Assembly (NCBI RefSeq): GCF_035222485.1
Contig: NC_085920.1
Coordinates: 1,116,001 to 1,180,000, forward strand
DNA from: Podospora pseudoanserina
Taxonomy: Eukaryota > Ascomycota > Sordariomycetes > Sordariales > Podosporaceae
Reading direction: 5' to 3'
Length of the DNA stretch: 64,000 nt
Part shown: positions 1 through 10,989 of the stretch, one piece after another
How positions within the stretch are numbered: the first letter of the stretch is position 1
How the letters are laid out: each line of letters starts with the position of its first letter
Translations under genes and position numbers: made by a program
The notes under the pieces: model-generated
What the model was told of the DNA's origin: nothing
The model's database searches: none
The model's input: only the letters and a program-made list of their open reading frames with translations

Positions 1-69
1 GAGAAGAATATGGGGGTGATCTCGGAGTGGGTGAAGGACTTGGAGGGTAAAATGTCTAAATTGTCTTGA
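1..69 (+). CDS. 3' tail of an unidentified protein-coding gene (5' end outside window)
   Basis: Reading from base 1, 22 codons stay open and end at TGA (67-69). The peptide is mixed-charge and probably helical (EKNMGVISEWVKDLEGKMSK, then LS) and looks like the end of a larger protein. It is too short to assign to a family. Only the open frame and its protein-like composition support it, so it could also be chance. Confidence 0.4.
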   Translation, partial: EKNMGVISEWVKDLEGKMSKLS

Positions 70-791
70 GCGAGCATTATGCCATAGTGATACCCATGCT
101 TATGACACATCCATGCTGTTTGTTTATCATCCGAGCTACAGATATCAGTGCTGACCGTGATAGGGTCGGGTGAGTGGAGCTCAGACCTTCGGCAAGCGGG
201 GGCCGAATGCCCGCTATGTATGGGTCTCCATTCAGCCAATCAAACTCCACCAAGCTCTCCCTGCTCAAAGCATAAATTTCTCCAAGAGCTTCCCTTGAGC
301 TTCAAACTTTTCCTTCATTCACATCCCAAAAAAAGCAATTGTTCAAGAGGCAGTGTCGCAAGCTGCCCATCTCGCATCGCACGCTGATTGCAATGGATTG
401 AGAGCTCTCCGAGAGCCAGGGGAACGGCCTCGAACATCGCCATGGAAGCTCATCGCACGTGATGGAGCAGCAGCAGCTAGCTGTTCAAAGATTTTTTCTC
501 GAAATCTTTTGATGAAGAGGGGCAGTTTTCTTCTTCCCCTCCCTCAACCATCATCACCACTCTACTTTGGTATGTTTTTTCTCCCTCTTCACCTCCTCAA
601 CAACAAACACATCGGTTTAGTGGGTTATCATGATGAACAAAAATGCATGTATTATCTGAGTCTCAGTATGCTGTATCAATTTATCACCAAGATCTCTGAC
701 AATAACCCCACCATGATGTTTTGTTGTTGACGGTTTCTTATTTTGTTGTCAAGAAGCTAACATTGTAAGAAAGTCTAGTAGGTAGTTGATC
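70..791. other. Intergenic region and leader of cnxG
   Basis: No convincing gene. Open frames here lack ATG starts or protein-like composition. The part just before cnxG is rich in C and T (about 525-600), as expected for a fungal leader. Confidence 0.5.
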
Positions 792-1082
792 ATGTCTGCT
801 ACCCCCAAGCCCGCCGCCCCGGGGAACTTCACCATCCTCTACTTTGCCACCGCAACCTCCTTCACGGGCAAGAACGTCGAGTCGCTTCCCGCGCCGCTCT
901 CGCTCAGGAAACTGGGTGACGTGTTGGAGGAGAGGTACAAGGGTATCAGAGAGGGGGTTTTGGGGCATAGTCTTGTGACGATTAACCTGGCGTATGTGGA
1001 TGTGCCTGAGGAAGGGGAGGATGATGTGATTATTCAGGAGGGGGATGAGGTGGCGATTATTCCGCCTGTTAGCTCTGGCTAG
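792..1082 (+). CDS. cnxG: Molybdopterin synthase small subunit (MOCS2A/MoaD-like sulfur carrier)
   Basis: Intronless, 96 aa, the usual size of this ubiquitin-fold family. The protein carries sulfur as a C-terminal thiocarboxylate and, with the large subunit (MOCS2B/CnxH), converts precursor Z (cPMP) to molybdopterin for nitrate reductase and xanthine dehydrogenase. Visible family signs are the N-terminal strand ILYFATA, the central LADVL-like helix (LRKLGDVLEERY), and the end DEVAIIPPVSSG. The ATG at 792 is used because the in-frame codon at 786 is TTG. The terminal residues are Ser-Gly, not the canonical Gly-Gly. The gene is transcribed toward the PSI-like gene on the other strand. The family assignment is by recognition and is fairly secure. 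Confidence 0.88.
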   Translation: MSATPKPAAPGNFTILYFATATSFTGKNVESLPAPLSLRKLGDVLEERYKGIREGVLGHSLVTINLAYVDVPEEGEDDVIIQEGDEVAIIPPVSSG

Positions 1083-1147
1083 TTCTTGTTTCCATATTTA
1101 CAATGCAATAAGAGAGAAAGTTTTTATCATCCGCGATATACGTTATC

Positions 1148-1705
1148 CTACTGGGAGTTTAGCAGCGGTTGTTGTTCTTCTTCTGGTGATGATGATGATG
1201 ATGGTGCTGCTGATGAGGCCCAACGTGATCGGCCACTGGTGCTGTGCCATTTTGTCCAGAACTGCGGTTGGTTGAAGGGGATGGAGGCGCGGGTCCAGTC
1301 CCATTGGGCTCGGCGGAGGCGGCGGTAGGCGACGGTGGTGGTCCAGACTAGGAGGCCGAGGAGGATGGTGGAGAGGATGGAGAGGAGGATGGAGAGGGCG
1401 GTGATGGCTGAGATGTTGCAGCCGAGGGGCTGGGTGCGGACCTCCCAGCGTTCGGACCAGTGGGGGCAGATGTCAGGTTGGGAGATGGGGGCCAGGAGGG
1501 GGAGGGGGTGGGTGTTGGGGGTGCAGGATTGGGTCTGGCGGGTGGGTGGGTGAGCAAAGGGGTGGGAGAAGGAGGGGGGTGGAGGGAAACATACGAAGGG
1601 ACACCAGGAGCAGGCGTTCTCTGAGAGGCAGGGTGAGCAGGATTGTTGGCGCCAGCAGCGGCGGAGGTGGTCGTCGGGGGTTTTGAGAGGGTTGAGGGAT
1701 GACAT
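1148..1705 (-). CDS. Small PSI-like cysteine-rich single-pass membrane protein
   Basis: Two exons, 1705-1595 and 1534-1148, with a 60-nt phase-0 intron (1535-1594, GTATGT...CAG). The spliced protein is 165 aa. The N-terminal part has six clustered Cys in a plexin/semaphorin/integrin (PSI)-like pattern (CWRQQSCSPCLSENACSWC, then TQSC), and a further Cys before the membrane. One hydrophobic segment follows at about residues 79-102, then a basic stretch (RRLRRAQ) and a Ser-rich acidic tail ending PLLNSQ. There is no cleavable signal peptide, so I infer an outside or lumenal N-terminus with a cytosolic tail. Function is unknown. The intron is a multiple of three and has no stop, so retention would add 20 residues between the Cys motifs. 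Confidence 0.72.
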   Translation of the reverse strand: MSSLNPLKTPDDHLRRCWRQQSCSPCLSENACSWCPFVCFPPPPSFSHPFAHPPTRQTQSCTPNTHPLPLLAPISQPDICPHWSERWEVRTQPLGCNISAITALSILLSILSTILLGLLVWTTTVAYRRLRRAQWDWTRASIPFNQPQFWTKWHSTSGRSRWASSAAPSSSSSPEEEQQPLLNSQ

Positions 1706-2093
1706 TGTTGTTATATAAGATGAGGTGGTGATATGTACCGCAGAATGGATGTTACAGACTAAGCTGGATCTCGTAGTAGCAATTCAGTAGGTTACAAGAA
1801 TACAAACAAGGTGTTTCACATAAGGAGGATGAGGACGGCGGCTGAAAACCGTTGGAAGTCGAGAGATATCCCATCAGAATGCGGGGCAAGCATATCCTCT
1901 GTGCGCATCAAGCAGGAACAATACAACAAACATCACACCTTCCAGAAATTCATCTCCAAAATTCCAAGCACGCTCTACATATTTTAAGAAGAGAAGCCTG
2001 CCACCCAAAATTTTGTCTAAACAGTATATAAAACAGTCAAAAACATCCCTACCGCTCAGCCTTTATCAGAACGCCCAATTACTTGTGACTGCA
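1706..2093. other. Intergenic region between two minus-strand genes
   Basis: About 390 bases holding the promoter of the PSI-like gene and the 3' region of COG4. I see no gene or repeat. Confidence 0.5.
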
Positions 2094-4658
2094 TCACTCC
2101 TCCCTCACAATATCTCTCGCCCTCAACTTCTCCTCCTCAGTCAAAACCCACACCATCCCCCCATCTATCCCCTCCTCCTCCTCAGCAACCAACTCCTCCC
2201 ACTCCTCCTCCTCCATGTTCGCCACCATCAAGATCTGCCCAACCTTGCCAAACACCTCTCTCACTCCGTAATTACCCTTGGACACCACGCCAATGATACC
2301 GTTGACGTCCCTTTCCAGTCTGATGGCACCATACGCGCTCAGCGCCCTACCAGCCTTGGCATAACTCCACACCCTCTTCTCCAGCACCTTTTGCGCCAAA
2401 TACCCAGCAGTCTTGTCCATGAGCTGGCTGTACGTCCTTGGTGTCAACAAACGTGAGATGGGCTTCATCAGCGCATCCCATCCGAGCTCAAATGTCAGCG
2501 GAACCTGTTCGAGGTATTCCTCCAGTGTCTTATCTGACTGCGCGGCGAGCTCGGTAAGTTCTTCCTCGGTGGAGATGGTGTAATCTGCGTCGCTGAAGGT
2601 GGAGGTGATGACAGGCCGGAGACGAGCATAAACTACCTCGCTAAACAGGGCTTCGATGCCCGCCTTGATGAGCTCGCTGGATTTGAGGTGGAACGAGGTT
2701 TTGAGGTTCTGGAGGCGGGTGACGATTTCCTTGGCGTCGCTGGCAAAGGGGAAGGTGGCGGTTAGTACTGATGACGGCTGCTGGGAGTCTGCGGGTGGGT
2801 TTTCTGGATGTCCCAGTATCCCGGATACGATCCGTTCCAAGTACTCGTTTGCCACGTCGAGACTGTTGATTAAGACGATGAAGGCGATGATCTTGTCTTC
2901 TGGGGGGAAACCGCCTTGGACGTTGGGTTTGGGCAGGTATTCATCCCGCATCTTGCGCTGGATCAGGCCGACAAAGTCGGTACCGAGAAGAGCTTGGATC
3001 GTGGGGATGACCTCCTTGACGACATCTTTCTGGGAGGTGGAGATGGACTTTTCGATGACGGTTTTGGCGATGTACATCACGTCGTCAACAGCGGAGATGA
3101 TGAACGGTGGGTTGCTTTCGATCGCCTTGTTTTGTCTAAGCGTAAGTCCGCTAGGGAACTCGTCCAGTTGAAAGGCCTTTTCGACAGACCGCCGAAAAAA
3201 GAATTTGGTGAGCTCATTGTAGGGTGATACTAGCTTCCCAGAGACCTTTCGACCCAGGTTAGACTTGGTGAGGACCTCGGGCATAGTGAGTGGCGCATCG
3301 TCCGGTGACTCCGGTTCCTGGCGTTGTCAGTATCCCACTACCATGAGACTCATAATAAGACGTACCCTGCACTTTCCAGCGAGGAAACGAGAATACAGAG
3401 ACCACCTTCCAAGCATTACGGCGATCTCGCTCAGCAAGGCGTCTACTTCCTTCATGTCCACCCCCTCATCCTCGCTCTGGCGTCCGTTATTGGTGCCGCC
3501 AACAGCAGGCGAGTTTACTCGTGGTGTTCCTCCGAAGCCTCTATTTGGTTGAGAAACGAAGCTCTGAACGAGGAACGAAAAGGGATAACTTCTGACATCA
3601 GTCAACCTCCTATCCACGGTCCTTTCATCGCTCCAAGAATCCAGGATGATGCCTCCCTGCACATCTGCCTCCATCTGGAGCCTTTCGATAACCTTGACCA
3701 TCTTCCCGGTTCCGTAATGTTTTTCCACCAGGGCCCCATGCCCATCCACAATATGGGCAATGTGTTCGAACAACCTTGTGAGGGCATTGGCAAAAAAGAA
3801 GCCATCCTTTCTTCCTTGCCCACCAACCGTAGAAGCGCCTTCCTTGAGCACCGTCCTGGCCGTACCCGCAACACCCTGACAGACATACTGCCCATACACA
3901 TCCAGCCCAACATCACCCCTCCCAATCAGGGGGAATAGCTTGAAAAACCTTGTCACCCTTGCGCCATCCCCATCCTCGGCAGCCTTCCTGAACTCTCTCA
4001 AGAACAAGTTACACAAGCTCTCCCTTGCCGACTCGAGGGTAACCCAAGGGGGGTCAGGCACCTCGACAGTCGGCACCACTGCAGCTGCGAAGCCTCCTCG
4101 GACAATCTCCTCAGGCACCTTGGAAGCCCGCGCAATGTATCCAGCTGCCGCCTCCCAGTCCTGAGGGGCGCCCATGCTACCCACCACGCCTGCGACACAT
4201 GCTTTCAGCTCGGCAACCTGTTCCACTACGCGCAACGTGTCTTCCACCCGAGATTTCTCCAAATCGAGGGTGCGGACCCGGCTGGAGAGGTGAGAGGCGG
4301 TTTCTGAGGCTGAGGCGAGCATGCTGTTGCTTATGCCGCGGGAGGCGATCACCTGGGCGCCGAGCCCGGCGCGGAGGTTGTCGAGGCGGGAGAGGGAGCG
4401 GGTGAGGTCTGCTTGAGAGGAAAGCAAGTTTGTTAGACGGTCTGTGAGGGAGGATTCGCGGGTGTGAAGTGCCGCGAGGGCAGCGCGGATCTCAACCGGG
4501 GAGGTGGCATTTTGGATTACGGTGGATGGGTTGGTGTTGGCGGGATTGGTGGTTGGTTTTGGTGTGTTGAGGGTTGGGAAGCCGGTTAGGGCGGGATTAG
4601 GAGACGCGGTGGCAGACATTTTGGTCGTCGTAGCGGCGCCATTGGAGAAAGCAGACAT
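2094..4658 (-). CDS. cog4: Conserved oligomeric Golgi complex subunit 4
   Basis: Two exons, 4658-3366 and 3317-2094, with a 48-nt phase-0 intron (3318-3365, GTACGT...CAG). The protein is 838 aa, near the usual COG4 length. COG is the octameric tether for retrograde vesicles at the Golgi, and Cog4 binds SNAREs and Sly1. The N-terminal region after a Pro/Thr/Asn-rich lead has the helical coiled-coil typical of lobe A subunits (about residues 55-160). The middle contains the family stretch FFFANALTRLFEHIAHIVD, and the conserved C-terminal domain lies in exon 2. A second in-frame Met (residue 14) could also start it. It is divergent from the dynamin gene with a gap of about 1.2 kb. Confidence 0.9.
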
Positions 4659-5850
4659 TGGAATAGTATCGGTGCATCGCTCTTCGTGCAGTCAGTTGCG
4701 CGCCGGGATGGGGGTTGGTCAGGAACCCGTCAAGGTAAATGAACCCAGTGATGCCCCGCTGACACCGGGCTGGCAGTTTGGGCGTTGTGGGTTTGCCAAT
4801 TTGGCACGCAGCTTGGGAACAGGGGTAGCTAGCGCCCCACTTTATCGGCCGTTGAGACACCCGACCACGCCGATGCTTGACCTCCTCCGTGTCGGTAGCT
4901 TCTTCCGGTCCGGAAGACATCCCGGCGTGCCTGCCATTCTTAGACAGGAAAGCAACCGGTATATAACTAGACCATCACCGTGGAATTGTAGTCAATTTTG
5001 ATTTAACCCAGACTTGAACCAAATTTCTTACTCTTTAATCCTTGCACCCACCACAGCGTCATTCGCACCCAAGTCTCACTCTACGTAAACAACAACAAGT
5101 ATTCGCTGTGTGCCTTTGTTCGCAATGTCTCAATTGGCATCATCCTAGCATTCTGTGGTAGTGGTGAGAAATGGCTCGGTGCAGACTCTTTGCTCCTTGT
5201 CCCATGTGTCTTCACCGACTTGAATAGCATCCAAACTCGAGGCTTCTGGGTGAGGCCTACAGTCCGCCGGCAAAGGCAGATGTCGGCCTTAGTTATCACC
5301 GGCTTTAGGACCAATGCAATGAGGGGTCTGGTGTTTGCCCATCTCAACATTGAGGCCTACAGCGGCCGCTTTCCGATATGCCCCCAGCTCAGCAAATCAA
5401 AACTGCTCATATCGTGCAAACAGAGCCTCGTCTCTATCCATGTCTGCCTCGCTTCACTCTGCCCATCCGTTTGCTCTTCCTTTATGCAGATATCCTACTC
5501 AATGTCACATGTTTTTATCACGATTCTTTGACTTTTGCAAAGTCTAGGTACATCGGGACCGGTATGGCCCTCCAGAGCGCGCACGGGATCTGTCATGACG
5601 GTAGAGGTCTATCTCAAACGGAAATGTCACCAATACATCCATGGACTTCTCAAAGGAAATTCTATCCTGAGGCGTGACTCTTGAAGTGTTTTACGGCTAT
5701 ATATGATGGGAACATCGCGCCCTTCTTGACCACGACCCGAAGCTTTCAGATCCAACCCACCGTTCGACAAGGCAGGCAGCAACGCACTTCTCGCCTCAAA
5801 CAAGTGCCCCTTTGTCTTTGGCTTGACCAACTTTATCCCAATCATTCACC
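4659..5850. other. Divergent promoter region between cog4 and the dynamin gene
   Basis: About 1.2 kb. Several open frames exist but none has an ATG with coding-like composition. The A-rich and C-rich stretches at 5000-5090 resemble fungal leaders. No repeat or RNA gene recognised. Confidence 0.5.
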
Positions 5851-8159
5851 ATGAAACAGGAAAACACTCCCCAAGACAACCTGCTTGCTAGTCCGAGCCT
5901 CCTTCGCAAAATCGACCAGCTCCGCGAGAGGAATATCGGCCAGCATGTCCCTCTGCCCCAGGTACGTATGCCCCCTTCAGTTTGTTCGGCATGGCGAAGC
6001 TGACATGTCGATAAGCTCGTTGTTGTGGGTGACCAGAGCTCTGGCAAATCATCTCTTCTGGAGAGTTTGACTGGAATTCCGTTCCCGCGTGATGTTGAAC
6101 TCTGCACGCGTTACGCCACTCAAATCACCCAACGCCGCGATCATTCAACTCATGTCAACATCACTATAATTCCTGGTCCGAATTCATCCGATGAACACAA
6201 AAGCCATGTCGAGGCGTACCATGGCAGTGCCCTGTCTGGTGAGGATTTGCGCGCCAAATTTCCGGCAATTTTGCAAGAGGTAAGCTTACCGTACCTCATA
6301 CGAGCCACTCGGTGTGTTAACAAATTATCCAGGTCAACGCCAGAATGGGCATTCGAATGAGCTCATCTGCCAAAGGCGGAACCGTCTTTAGTGAGGACAT
6401 CCTCAAGATCGAGATCTGCGGTCCCAAGGAAGACTATTTGACCGTCATTGACGTTCCCGGTATCTTTCGTAACCCAACTGAGGGCGTCACTACCAAACAG
6501 GACATCTTGTTGGTTCGGAATATGGTCACCAACTACATTCAAGATAACCGGACCATCATCCTGGCTGTCTTGCCTTGCAACATCGATATCGCTAACCAGG
6601 AGATTCTGACTCTCGCGGAGGAGTACGACAAGAAGGGCGAACGGACCCTCGGTATTCTTACAAAGCCAGATTTGGTACCCGAGGCCAGCGGCAAAGATAC
6701 GATTTGCAGCATCGTCGAGAACAAAAGGAAGCAGCTGACTTTGGGCTATTATGTCGTGAGGAGTCGTGGCGCAGATCAAGACGACTCTGGCTATGAGTCC
6801 CGCGAACAAATGTTCAACGAAGACCCCTGGCGTCGCCTTGACAGGGGGAGAGTTGGTGTTCGCGCACTCAAGACAAAACTGGGTGAACTGCTGGGCGAGA
6901 TGGCGAAGCGTGAATTTCCCAAGTTGAGGAGGGATATCGGCGAGATGCTCAGTCGCGCGGAAAAGGAGAGAGATGGACTCGGTCCCGCTCGTGGCACTGA
7001 TACCGAACAGCGGATATTCTTGAGCCACATCGCAGACAAGTTCCAGGAGCTGACAAAGGCGAGCCTGGAGGCTCGCTATCATCATGACCCGGCATTTGAG
7101 GCGTCCTTCCATCTCAAACTCGCCACCCTCATGGCTTTCCTTGCCGAAGATTTCAGTCGCGAGTTTGAAGCAAAGGCTGCATTCCGATACTTTGAGAACG
7201 AAGACTCCGACACCGACGACTATGACGATGACTACGACGAAGTCGTTGATGAGGATGTTCTGCCCATGAATCCCAACCAGACATCGCCTGCCGCGAATGC
7301 AAAGAGGATTCTGAGGGCCGCAACTCGTGATCTTGACCCGGAGGAGTTTCCCGAGCTCGACGGCATCATCAGTGACAGTTACGAAGTTCGGGATCCAGAA
7401 TATGGTATCATGGACTGGATAACAAATCTTTATGTACGATCACGCGGCATGGAGCTTGGTCATTACACCAACGCGGTGCAGGCAAGTGCATGGAGAGAGC
7501 AATCCAGTAAATGGCCCATCATAAGTCGCGCCTTTACCAGCCGCGCGATCATGATCGTCCAGCGCTTCATCACAGACACGCTCAGCATCGTGTGCCCCGA
7601 TAGCACGCTTCGGGATACCTTGTGGTCATGCATCCAAGAGGAGGTGCTCGAGCGATACAAGAAAGCGACTGGTTTTCTCGAGTACCTCCTCTCCGTTGAG
7701 CGTGAGTTCAATCCTTACACGCTCAACAAGCACTTCAACAGGACCCGTCAAGAGGCTCACGCGGACAGAGCAGCTTCGCACATTCTCGCGACACTGCAGG
7801 AGGCAGAACAAGCGGGCGGAGACAACGCCACCGTCACCATCGGCCAAGTTCGCAGCTCGACTAGAGACAAATCCAACATACAAGATGTGGCCGAGCAGCT
7901 CCACGACGGCCTAAGCTCGTACTACGACGTTGCTCGGAAACGGTTTGTCGACAACGTCTGGACTCAGGTTGTTCAGTCCCACCTGCTTTTTGGCTCCAAC
8001 ACTCCGCTCAGGGTCTTCACCCAGGATTGGGTGATTGGGCTTGGTGCCGAGCAACTCGATGCGATTGCTGGGGAGTCGTCGAGTGTCAAGGAGCAGCGGG
8101 CTAACTTGGCTCGCAAGATCAAGGACTTGAAAGAAGCGAAGAAGATTTTGTCGTTCTGA
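5851..8159 (+). CDS. Dynamin-family GTPase (Mx-like fungal dynamin)
   Basis: Three exons, 5851-5961, 6016-6279 and 6333-8159, with introns of 54 and 53 nt, both phase 0. The protein is 733 aa. The GTPase domain is complete: P-loop GDQSSGKSS (42-50), switch I Thr at about 68, DVPG (165-168) and TKPD (235-238). The middle/stalk region follows, interrupted by a very acidic insert with repeated DD and DE residues (around 290-310). The C-terminus has a GED-like region, with a helix at its very end. No PH domain or membrane segment is visible, so it belongs with the soluble Mx/fungal-expanded dynamins and not with Vps1 or Dnm1. Such proteins self-assemble and remodel membranes, but the exact role here is unknown. 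Confidence 0.9.
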
Positions 8160-8560
8160 AGAGCTGGCTGTACAGCAGTTTGAGGTGTGTGTTTACGCCA
8201 GGACTTTGTTTCGTATTGACTTGAACGGGTAGCTATTAAATATCGTGGTTTTCAATGTGTTTTTAGGATACATATGTAACAACAAAAAAAAAACAACAAA
8301 AAAAAAAAAAAAAAAAACAAAAAACAGTGTATGCTCTGCTTGATCCAAAATCCAATTGTGGTCCTCTATCCCTATCCCAATTTCCCGGTTTTTGTTTCTA
8401 CAGAAGGTTTCAGGATATATCTAGTGAGAAATTCTGGCGGGAGTTGTTGTGGAATGTGTGGGTGTGAGGTTGAGCTCAGGGGCTGACGACGGAAAGCGAA
8501 GTTTCTTCGCAGCCTCTTGGAGACGCTTCCCAACTGCAGCCTTCAACAAATCAATCAATA
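8160..8560. other. 3' region of the dynamin gene with an A-rich tract
   Basis: Holds the 3' UTR of the dynamin gene, the A-rich tract at 8278-8326 and about 230 bases before the tRNA gene. No coding signal. Confidence 0.5.
8278..8326. repeat. A-rich low-complexity tract (AAC/poly-A)
   Basis: Almost pure A broken by single C residues, in the 3' region of the dynamin gene. It may be part of the mRNA tail region or a simple slippage tract. Confidence 0.8.
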
Positions 8561-8648
8561 GGTCCGCTGGCGTAATGGCAGCGCGTCTGACTACGATTCT
8601 AACAATCAGTTAATCAGGAGGTTCCAGGTTCGACCCCTGGGCGGATCG
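8561..8648 (+). tRNA. tRNA-Arg (anticodon ACG) with a 16-nt intron
   Basis: A cloverleaf folds cleanly. The acceptor stem is GGTCCGC/GCGGATC with one G-T pair, discriminator G. The D arm contains GGCGTAATGGCAGCGC, the anticodon stem is TCTGA/TCAGG, and the T arm is CCAGG TTCGACC CCTGG. The anticodon ACG sits at 8593-8595. An intron (8597-8612) lies at the canonical site one base 3' of the anticodon. The mature length is 72 nt before CCA. ACG is read as ICG and decodes CGU/CGC/CGA arginine codons. The anticodon arm GTCTGACTACG matches eukaryotic tRNA-Arg(ACG). Confidence 0.93.
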
Positions 8649-8649
8649 A

Positions 8650-8655
8650 TTTTTT
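8650..8655 (+). terminator. RNA polymerase III terminator of tRNA-Arg
   Basis: A run of six T starts two bases after the tRNA 3' end, the standard Pol III stop. Confidence 0.85.
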
Positions 8656-9314
8656 GGGGTTATTTAGATCTTGCTCGATCTCCACACGATGATGGGTTGG
8701 GAATTTACCTCTTTTTGCCGGGAAAACGGGTCTACTTCTTTTCACTTCTTCATTTGTCATCAATTGTTTAGTCGGCTTATTTTTCTGGAAGAGCGGTGCT
8801 GTTGGTTATTTTGTTTGGTAGGACGGTATTAAGGCATATCTCCATGTATGGATGGGCTTGGACATTTTTTGTCGGGGGTATGCAAGAGGTGCGGGTGAGC
8901 TTATCGCCGATGGCGGCTGAATAGCATGTTCGTTATAGAGACCCCTTTTCGGCGATAGGGCGAAACATCATTGGTTTGTGTTTTATCTTTGTGCCAATGC
9001 ATGTTGGGCAGTCAATCTGAGGCCATCGTGAAATTTGCTGATGGGGGGTGTCAAATCGCCGAAGTCCTTTCTTTCTCCTTTGGGGATGTGTTACTTCCGA
9101 GAAGTAATATGACGGTGTTTGTATGATGGTTTTTGGTGGTATATAAACAGTCGTCATCGGCCACCATGAGAAGAAGACTCTCTGGCTTGAACAAACAACA
9201 TTAACAGTTTCAACAACAAAAACATTTCATCCTTTTCCTCCAGCCTTCAAAACCATACCTACCTGACTTCACCTCATTGTTTCTTGCATAGGATAACTTA
9301 CCAGCTCACACAAC
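8656..9314. other. Promoter region of the short-chain dehydrogenase gene
   Basis: Contains a TATA-like box and an upstream ATG with a 12-codon frame (9166-9204). No other gene seen. Confidence 0.5.
9140..9147 (+). promoter_or_regulatory. TATA-like box upstream of the short-chain dehydrogenase
   Basis: TATATAAA about 170 bases before the ATG at 9315, followed by an A/C-rich leader. A start of transcription some 30-60 bases downstream would give a leader of 110-140 nt. Position is supportive; function is not shown. Confidence 0.5.
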
Positions 9315-10239
9315 ATGTCAACCACCGAAAACCCCGTCTGGCTCATCACCGGCGCCTCCTCCGGCTTCGGCTTCGCCCTCGCAAAAGAAGCCCTCTCCCG
9401 CTCACACACCGTCATCGCAACCTCCCGCTCGACCTCCTCCGAGGGAATGATCTCTCTCTCCTCTTGGGGAGCCATCACCCTGCCGTTCGACGTGACAGCC
9501 TCGGAGGAGGTTCTCTCGGGTGTCATCGCCGAGGCGGCGAGTTTGGTCCCAGAAGGGAGAATCACTCATGTAGTCAACTGCGCTGGTTACATACTTGAAG
9601 GAGCCGTTGAGGAGACCACGCAAGAGGAAGTGAGAAAGGTTTTCGAGACGAACGTGCTGGGGAGTGTGAACATTGCCAGGGCTGTGGTGGGGAAGCTGAG
9701 GGAGACGGGGGGGGTGTTGGTGCAGATGGGGAGTTTGGGGAGTTGGATGGGGGGTGGGGGGTTTGCGCTTTGTAAGTTCTTCACTGTTGACATGAGGGAA
9801 AGGGGAAAGGGGCTAATGATATACAGATTGCAGCACTAAATGGGCGGTTTCGGGGTTGACGGAGGGGTTGGCGGATGAGCTGAAACCGTTTGGGATTCGG
9901 GTTTGCTGTGTCGAGCCTGGGTATACGAGGACTTCGTTTTTGGCGGAGGGAGGAGGGCATAGGGTTAAGGCGAAGAATGTGATGGAGAGGTATGATGGGT
10001 TGGGGTTTAGGGAGGGGTTGAATGCGTATGATGGGCAGCAGCCGGGGGATGTGGACAGATGTGCGGTTGCTATGGTTGATGTGTTGACTAGCACGGGGAT
10101 GGCTGACGGCAAAGAGATTCCGGTGAGGCTGGTGTTGGGTTCGGATTGCTTGAAGGTTGTGAGAGACAAGTGTGAGAGTACGCTGAAGCTGGTGGACGAG
10201 TGGGAGACTGTTACCAAGTTTGCGGATGGGCAGAAGTGA
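9315..10239 (+). CDS. Short-chain dehydrogenase/reductase (classical SDR)
   Basis: Two exons, 9315-9771 and 9827-10239, with a 55-nt phase-1 intron (GTAAGT...ACAG). The protein is 289 aa. It has the NAD(P)-binding TGASSGFG motif (12-19), the NCAG strand motif, the catalytic Ser in the VQMGS stretch, and Tyr-x3-Lys rebuilt exactly across the splice junction (YCSTK). The conserved PG step after it is in CVEPGYTRT. It is a soluble Rossmann-fold oxidoreductase of the fungal retinol-dehydrogenase-like type. The substrate cannot be read from the sequence. No biosynthetic neighbours suggest a cluster. Codons shift from C-ending at the 5' end to G-rich in the 3' part. Confidence 0.9.
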
Positions 10240-10989
10240 TAGACGACCACGTCAGCTTTTGGGTTCTGTGTCCGATGTTGAGTGTTTGATAGACGATATA
10301 GATTCCTGTTTGACCTTCGGTGTGGAGTCTTGTGTTGTCTTGGATGTTGGTGAAATGGTGATAATTGGGTGTAGGTTGTCAATGGAGGCCTCGCTGGGCT
10401 GCAGAATGGCCGTTGCAGCGGGGAAAACTCCGTGCCGTTCTGCCGTCATTCGGGTGCTAATGCAGGCCAAGATGCCGCTAACTTACGGCGCCTTGCGGGT
10501 CTCGAACACTTTAGCGCCCATCAGTTCCGGCATATAAACGACGACGATAGCTTCGTGACGGTAACAGCCGTCAACAGAGACGACACTTCTGCACACGCGA
10601 GACAGTTTATGCCTCGCTAGAAGCGATATGGACCTCACAAGGCTTTTTGTGGCCGGGAATAACAGGTGACAAGCCACAGCTGTGTCCAAATACCGCCGGG
10701 ATTTTCACTGCAGTGCTCTCAGCTCATCCTCAGCTCCTCCCACTTCCCGCTGCCAACCGTTTGGTGCTGCAAGCTGCGCCTTGGCAGGATTCATATGAGT
10801 GCCGAGCTCCCGATATGTCCAGTTGTGATCATCAGCAGGCAGTGAGAAGGCAGACTATGATAAATAAGCGGATCCTTCGTCAGCATGACAGCTCTGTTAA
10901 CGACAGCTTCAGCTTTGCCTGTGACAACTTGAGCTCTCGCAAGCAACAGTCCCCTTGAGGCTGCAAGACAGACGTGTTGGCGCTGAAAA
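10240..10989. other. Promoter and leader region of the IQM-like gene
   Basis: About 750 bases with no convincing gene. Short frames on both strands have no family signature. Confidence 0.5.
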
